Assembly (NCBI RefSeq): GCF_014905175.1
Contig: NC_057790.1
Span: 17,758,469-17,822,468, forward strand
Origin: Aphidius gifuensis
Taxonomy: Eukaryota > Arthropoda > Insecta > Hymenoptera > Braconidae
Direction of reading: 5' to 3'
DNA length: 64,000 bases
Shown piece after piece: positions 59,621 through 64,000 of this stretch. The translations under genes and the position numbers were made by a program. The first letter of the stretch is position 1. Each line of letters starts with the position of its first letter. The notes below the pieces were generated by a model, which was not told the origin of the DNA, did no database searches, and saw only the letters and a list, made by a program, of their open reading frames with translations.

Positions 59621-62600
59621 CTTAATTTGTTGGCAACAAGTACTTTTGCATGGCCATAACCGTTGACCATTGTATATACATACGATACATACATAAAGTC
59701 ATCATATATTTAATAGGAGAGAATAAATGATACCAATGAAAATCAGTCTGGATGTCCGGCCAAAGTCTCAATGAGATTTTTCCACTGTCAATCAATTTTT
59801 ATATATTTTTTTCTTTTCTTTTCTCTTCTTTTTATAATTTAATAATAATGGTTATTGCATTATTATTAAATTGTATTTAGTTTTATGTTACGATACTTTA
59901 AATAATCAAAATGTCGGGACACTATCGATACATGAAAACACTAATTTTCAATACATAAAGATTGCTTTTATTATTTGTAAATTGAGATAAATTTAAAGAA
60001 TGTATATAAAATTAATTTATAAATACTTTTTTGTTTTTTTATCATGGATTTAATTTTATTTATTATATTTATATATCCAATTCAAGGTTAAATAATTATT
60101 GAAAAAAGAAAGGATTATTTTTAAAATTTGATTAATCAATAAAATTTTTTAAATGCTTCAGATGAGATAAAAAAAATGAAGTTATTTAGATATATTTATT
60201 TTAAGATCAAATAATTGTTTTTTTTTTCATTTTTAAAATAAGGATATTTTTTTGAGCTAATAAGTTAATAACAATTATGAAATTTAAATGATAATGACAA
60301 ATTTTAAAACCCAAACAAAATAACTACAAAAAAAAAAATCTTCAATCACGTTATTTGTCATTAAGTTTTAACTGGTTTCATTTGGTTATTTTTTAAAAAT
60401 ATATTGGCTACAAAGTACAAAAATTAAATAACTTCTGCTGCAACAGTACAAATTCTCTTTTTGTTAAATAATTTTTTTTAATATTCCAATTAGCGATGAC
60501 AATTCATATTTGTTGTAAAAAAAAAAATTATATACAAGTAATTATATATTTATCAAACAATTGGAAATATAATTTTTTTTCGTTAATAATTATTCGATAA
60601 ATAATGATAAATAAAGGCTATAAGACTTAAAAAAAAATTCACAATATAAAAAAAAAAAAATTAACCGGATTTTTTATTATTCAGAAAAAATTAAACGAAT
60701 ATATAAAAAAAAAAAAAATGTTACAATGTATAAATATACACATGATATACCCGCATGAATTAATTTTTTATTTCTTTCAAAATAAATTATAATTTTAATT
60801 TTAAACAATGACAAAATGAAGAAAGTATTTTATATATTTTCCAAATTTTTTAAAAATAGTTAAAACATTAAAAAACTTGTAAATAATAAATGAAAAGATA
60901 AAAAGTCTTAGTGCATAAGAGAAATTAAAGAAATTCATATCAAACAATTATAAATTCATTCAAAAAAAAACTCCACAGGTAAGATCTTTAATTTGAATTT
61001 GAAATTTTTTTTTTTTTTTACATCTGTGATATTGAATTTAGATGGTATAAAATTATCTCAATTATTAAACGTGTAAAAAATTAACACGTGTATATTTTTT
61101 TTTTCATAATACTAGCAGCAAGTACACACGCAATATCAGAGTTCAAATGCAAATGACTAGTTATTATTTTTAATTCAAAAAATTTAAAAAAATATCAAAG
61201 TAAAATATCATTGTAATAATTTAATTTTTTTATTTAAACTTTTATTTTATTTTTAAAACTTTGTGAAGTATTTCTATTTACTACATTCTCATTCAAATGT
61301 TTTTTTTTTATTTTTCGTTATAATTAATATTGTTACAATAATTACATGAACTGTGTCTAATTAAATATAAAATTTATTGTCAATTGAAATTGATTTATTA
61401 AATATTCAATATATTTTTTATATCTCAACAAGATTAAAAAAAACCATCAAATATTGAAATATGATACAATGTATTAAGACTTCTAGTAATTATAAAAAAA
61501 ATTAATAAATAATTATAAACGTATAATTAAAAAAACATTTGAAACGTCATAATTTTTTTTACTTATTACTGATTTACCATATTAATTGTCAACTATATAA
61601 ATACTGCATGATAGTTATTTTTTTTTTTTTTTATTCTCAATGATAAATCAACACGCGTTTAATACTTTTTTGTTACATGTTATCTTTGTGATCAAAGGCA
61701 AATTGTTTAACAGAATTTTTTTTTTTTTTCCAATGTTAATAATAAATTTAAAAATATATTGAAATGGAAAAAAAAATTATAATATAATTATTAATGTCTA
61801 GAGTACATAAAAAATGAATGAAAAAAAATTTAAGATATTTTTTTTTTATGATTTTAAATGTCGTCTAGAGAATCGAATTAATTTTAAACCTTCTAAACAA
61901 AAAAAAATCTATAACATTTAAAATTTTAATTTTATATACGATTAATAAATTTTTTTTTTTTTTTTTTTTGAAACAATGTTATGACGTATTGATGTTTTGA
62001 AAAAAAATTAATTTTTTAATTTCAAGTATGTATAATTTTGATAAAAATTGGACCTGTTATCTCAAGGAGAAATTTATCTTTTGAATCTAAATTTAATTTG
62101 TTAACTTGAGGAATTACTTGAGGAATAAAAAAAAATATCAATGATATAAAAACAAGAGATGAGAACAAAGCTAAAATAGCTCTTTACAATTTATAATTAC
62201 TCAATTTAAGTTTTTTTTTTTTTATCATATCTTGTTATCAAGTTCCTGTAAATAGTTCTGATCATGGTTTTTATCTTAAAAAGTCTCTATTTTATTTTTA
62301 AAAAATTAATCTGCGAAAAGTATTTTATATAATGATAAAACCCTTAGCAAAAAATAAAAAGTAATTAACTCAGTGCTGTCTGTAATAATTTCAAATAAAA
62401 ACTAATTTCAAGTGAAGTTTAATTTCCAATCATGCTTCAATAAAAATGTCAAGTATATATCAATTTTTTTTCTATCAACAGTAAGATAATTAAACTCAAA
62501 AAAACTTGGATAATTTCTAAAAACAATTAAAATATAGTTCGTAAAATATATGTATGTAGTTAAGCAAAAAAAAATAATGAAAAATTAAACCATCAACTTG

Positions 62601-64000
62601 GTGCAGAGTCCAAGCTTGATTGAATCATCAACGGACATAATTTATCTAATAAAAATAATAATATGGTTTATGTCTGACGCACCTTTAAAGCTCCATTGTC
62701 ATTACTCATTATGATATAATAAATATATAACTTAATTAAGTCCAAAATGAAAATAGCAATTGAAAATTTAATTAATTTATATTTAACTATTATCATTAAC
62801 AAAATAATAATACATTTTATTAACTTTTAAAAATGTTCAAACATTAAAAATTGCATATCTTCATATATCAATGAAAAAAAAAAATATAAAAATCATTTTT
62901 TCCAGGTAATAAAATTACTAACCTTTTTTGAAATATAAATTCAATAGAAAAAAAAACAAGCCAATTTGTGTAAAAAATATTTAAAATTTGATGAATTACA
63001 TTTAAAAAAAAAAATTGCATTTTAAGTTGATGATATTTTTTTTTGATTAAATTTTAATAAAATAAAAATTAATGTTAAAAATAATTTATTGGAATATTAA
63101 AAAAATTGACTTTTATTAATTTTGAATAATTATTATCACAATACCTGGACGTACAGACAATTTACTAGTTGTGCACACAGTTCAAGGTAATTTTATCAAC
63201 GAATCAATTAATATGCTTGATCATACGTTTAAATTGACCTCGAAAACCGGAATATATATATTTTTTTCCATAGTCTACATTGCTTTTCTAAATTTTTTTA
63301 TTTTAAATACCACTGAAAACAACAACAACAACAACAATAAATTTACCAATCAAAAATATGCATTTTATATTCATATAAAAAATTGATAGAAATTAATCTA
63401 GATAAAATTATTTTTTTTTGGCAATATTGAGTGGATTTATGAGTATACATTTTTAATAATTTTTTATAATCTGGAAATTGATAATAAAAAAGATAAAGAA
63501 GAGATCAAAGTTCCATTTTTATATATATTGCCATTCTATTGACGTATTTTTTTCTGTTTATTTTGACAGACTTAATTTAAAAAAAAAAATAATAATATAA
63601 TTTAAATTAAAATAGTAAGTATATTTTGTTTGATAGAAAATTCAATTTTTATTTCTAATTTACTCAAGTATTTCTAAAGCATATAAAAAAAAATAATAAT
63701 AACTGCAAAATTACGTATATACTTTGAATACGAAGGACTATTGATAAGTTTTTTTTTTTTTTTTTCATGATATAACATAGATAATTTTCAATGATTGAAG
63801 TATTTAAAAAGAAAAAAAAAAAAATACTACATATTTTTATTTTCAAAAAGTATATTAAAAAGAAATAAAATTGTTGATTATTTGAGGTTCATTGAACGTT
63901 TTTTAAATATGTCAATCAATATAGAGATAACGGTAATTATTAAAAATTATATTTGTCTGAATATTAAAATGACGTACATACATGTGTAAAAAAAATATAC
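59621..64000. other. AT-rich intergenic tail of the window
   Basis: About 4.4 kb with long A and T runs. I see no supported gene, tRNA or named transposon. A short less AT-rich patch lies at 63143-63185. The open frames here are chance frames in AT-rich DNA. Confidence 0.5.

Overview
This window looks like nuclear DNA of a very AT-rich insect. Genes are interrupted by short AT-rich introns with GT-AG borders. The recognisable proteins (kinesin-associated protein 3, Rpp40, H2A.X, UBXN1, bublin, ABCG half-transporters) are animal ones. The base composition and a separate H2A.X gene ending in SQEY would fit an AT-rich parasitoid hymenopteran such as a braconid, but that placement is inference; nothing in the window fixes the species.

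Layout. (1) 1-12.6 kb is an ordinary, gene-dense housekeeping block: the 3' part of Kap3 (+); Rpp40 (-) with an intronless LRR gene nested inside its third intron; a nine-finger C2H2 protein (+) head-to-head with Rpp40; intron-containing H2A.X (+); and UBXN1 (+). (2) 12.86-39.6 kb is an accessory region built around an all-minus-strand tandem family of RNase T2 genes. I count seven loci with both catalytic motifs (one with an altered C-terminus) and three pseudogenes or fragments. Complete members share one architecture: a signal-peptide exon ending in phase 2, a catalytic exon ending in phase 0, and a short C-terminal exon. A segmental duplication pairs 15.65-20.35 kb with 27.93-37.66 kb, with different deletions in each copy. 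Between the two copies lie a short hAT transposon with a perfect 8-bp target duplication, two unrecognised secreted-protein genes, the small coiled-coil gene BBLN and a decayed neuroligin-like fragment. A 4.9-kb satellite array (about 39-40 units of about 123 bp, with a duplicated four-unit higher-order block) sits just upstream of the most unusual T2 gene, which carries a long Ser/Thr-rich insertion between its two active-site motifs. (3) 39.9-58.4 kb holds two adjacent ABCG half-transporter genes (-). The downstream one is complete (720 aa). The other lacks the exon for the first membrane helices and would be out of frame without it. (4) 58.4-64 kb is AT-rich sequence with only a probable 5' UTR and start site of the second ABCG gene.

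The T2 family is the main biological interest. Lineage-specific multiplication of secreted ribonucleases, with paired cysteine loss, an insertion and pseudogenes, looks like birth-and-death evolution of an effector family (venom, digestive or immune roles are all possible). No expression or function can be read from the DNA alone. Exon limits were placed by hand from splice consensus, reading phase and paralogue alignment.
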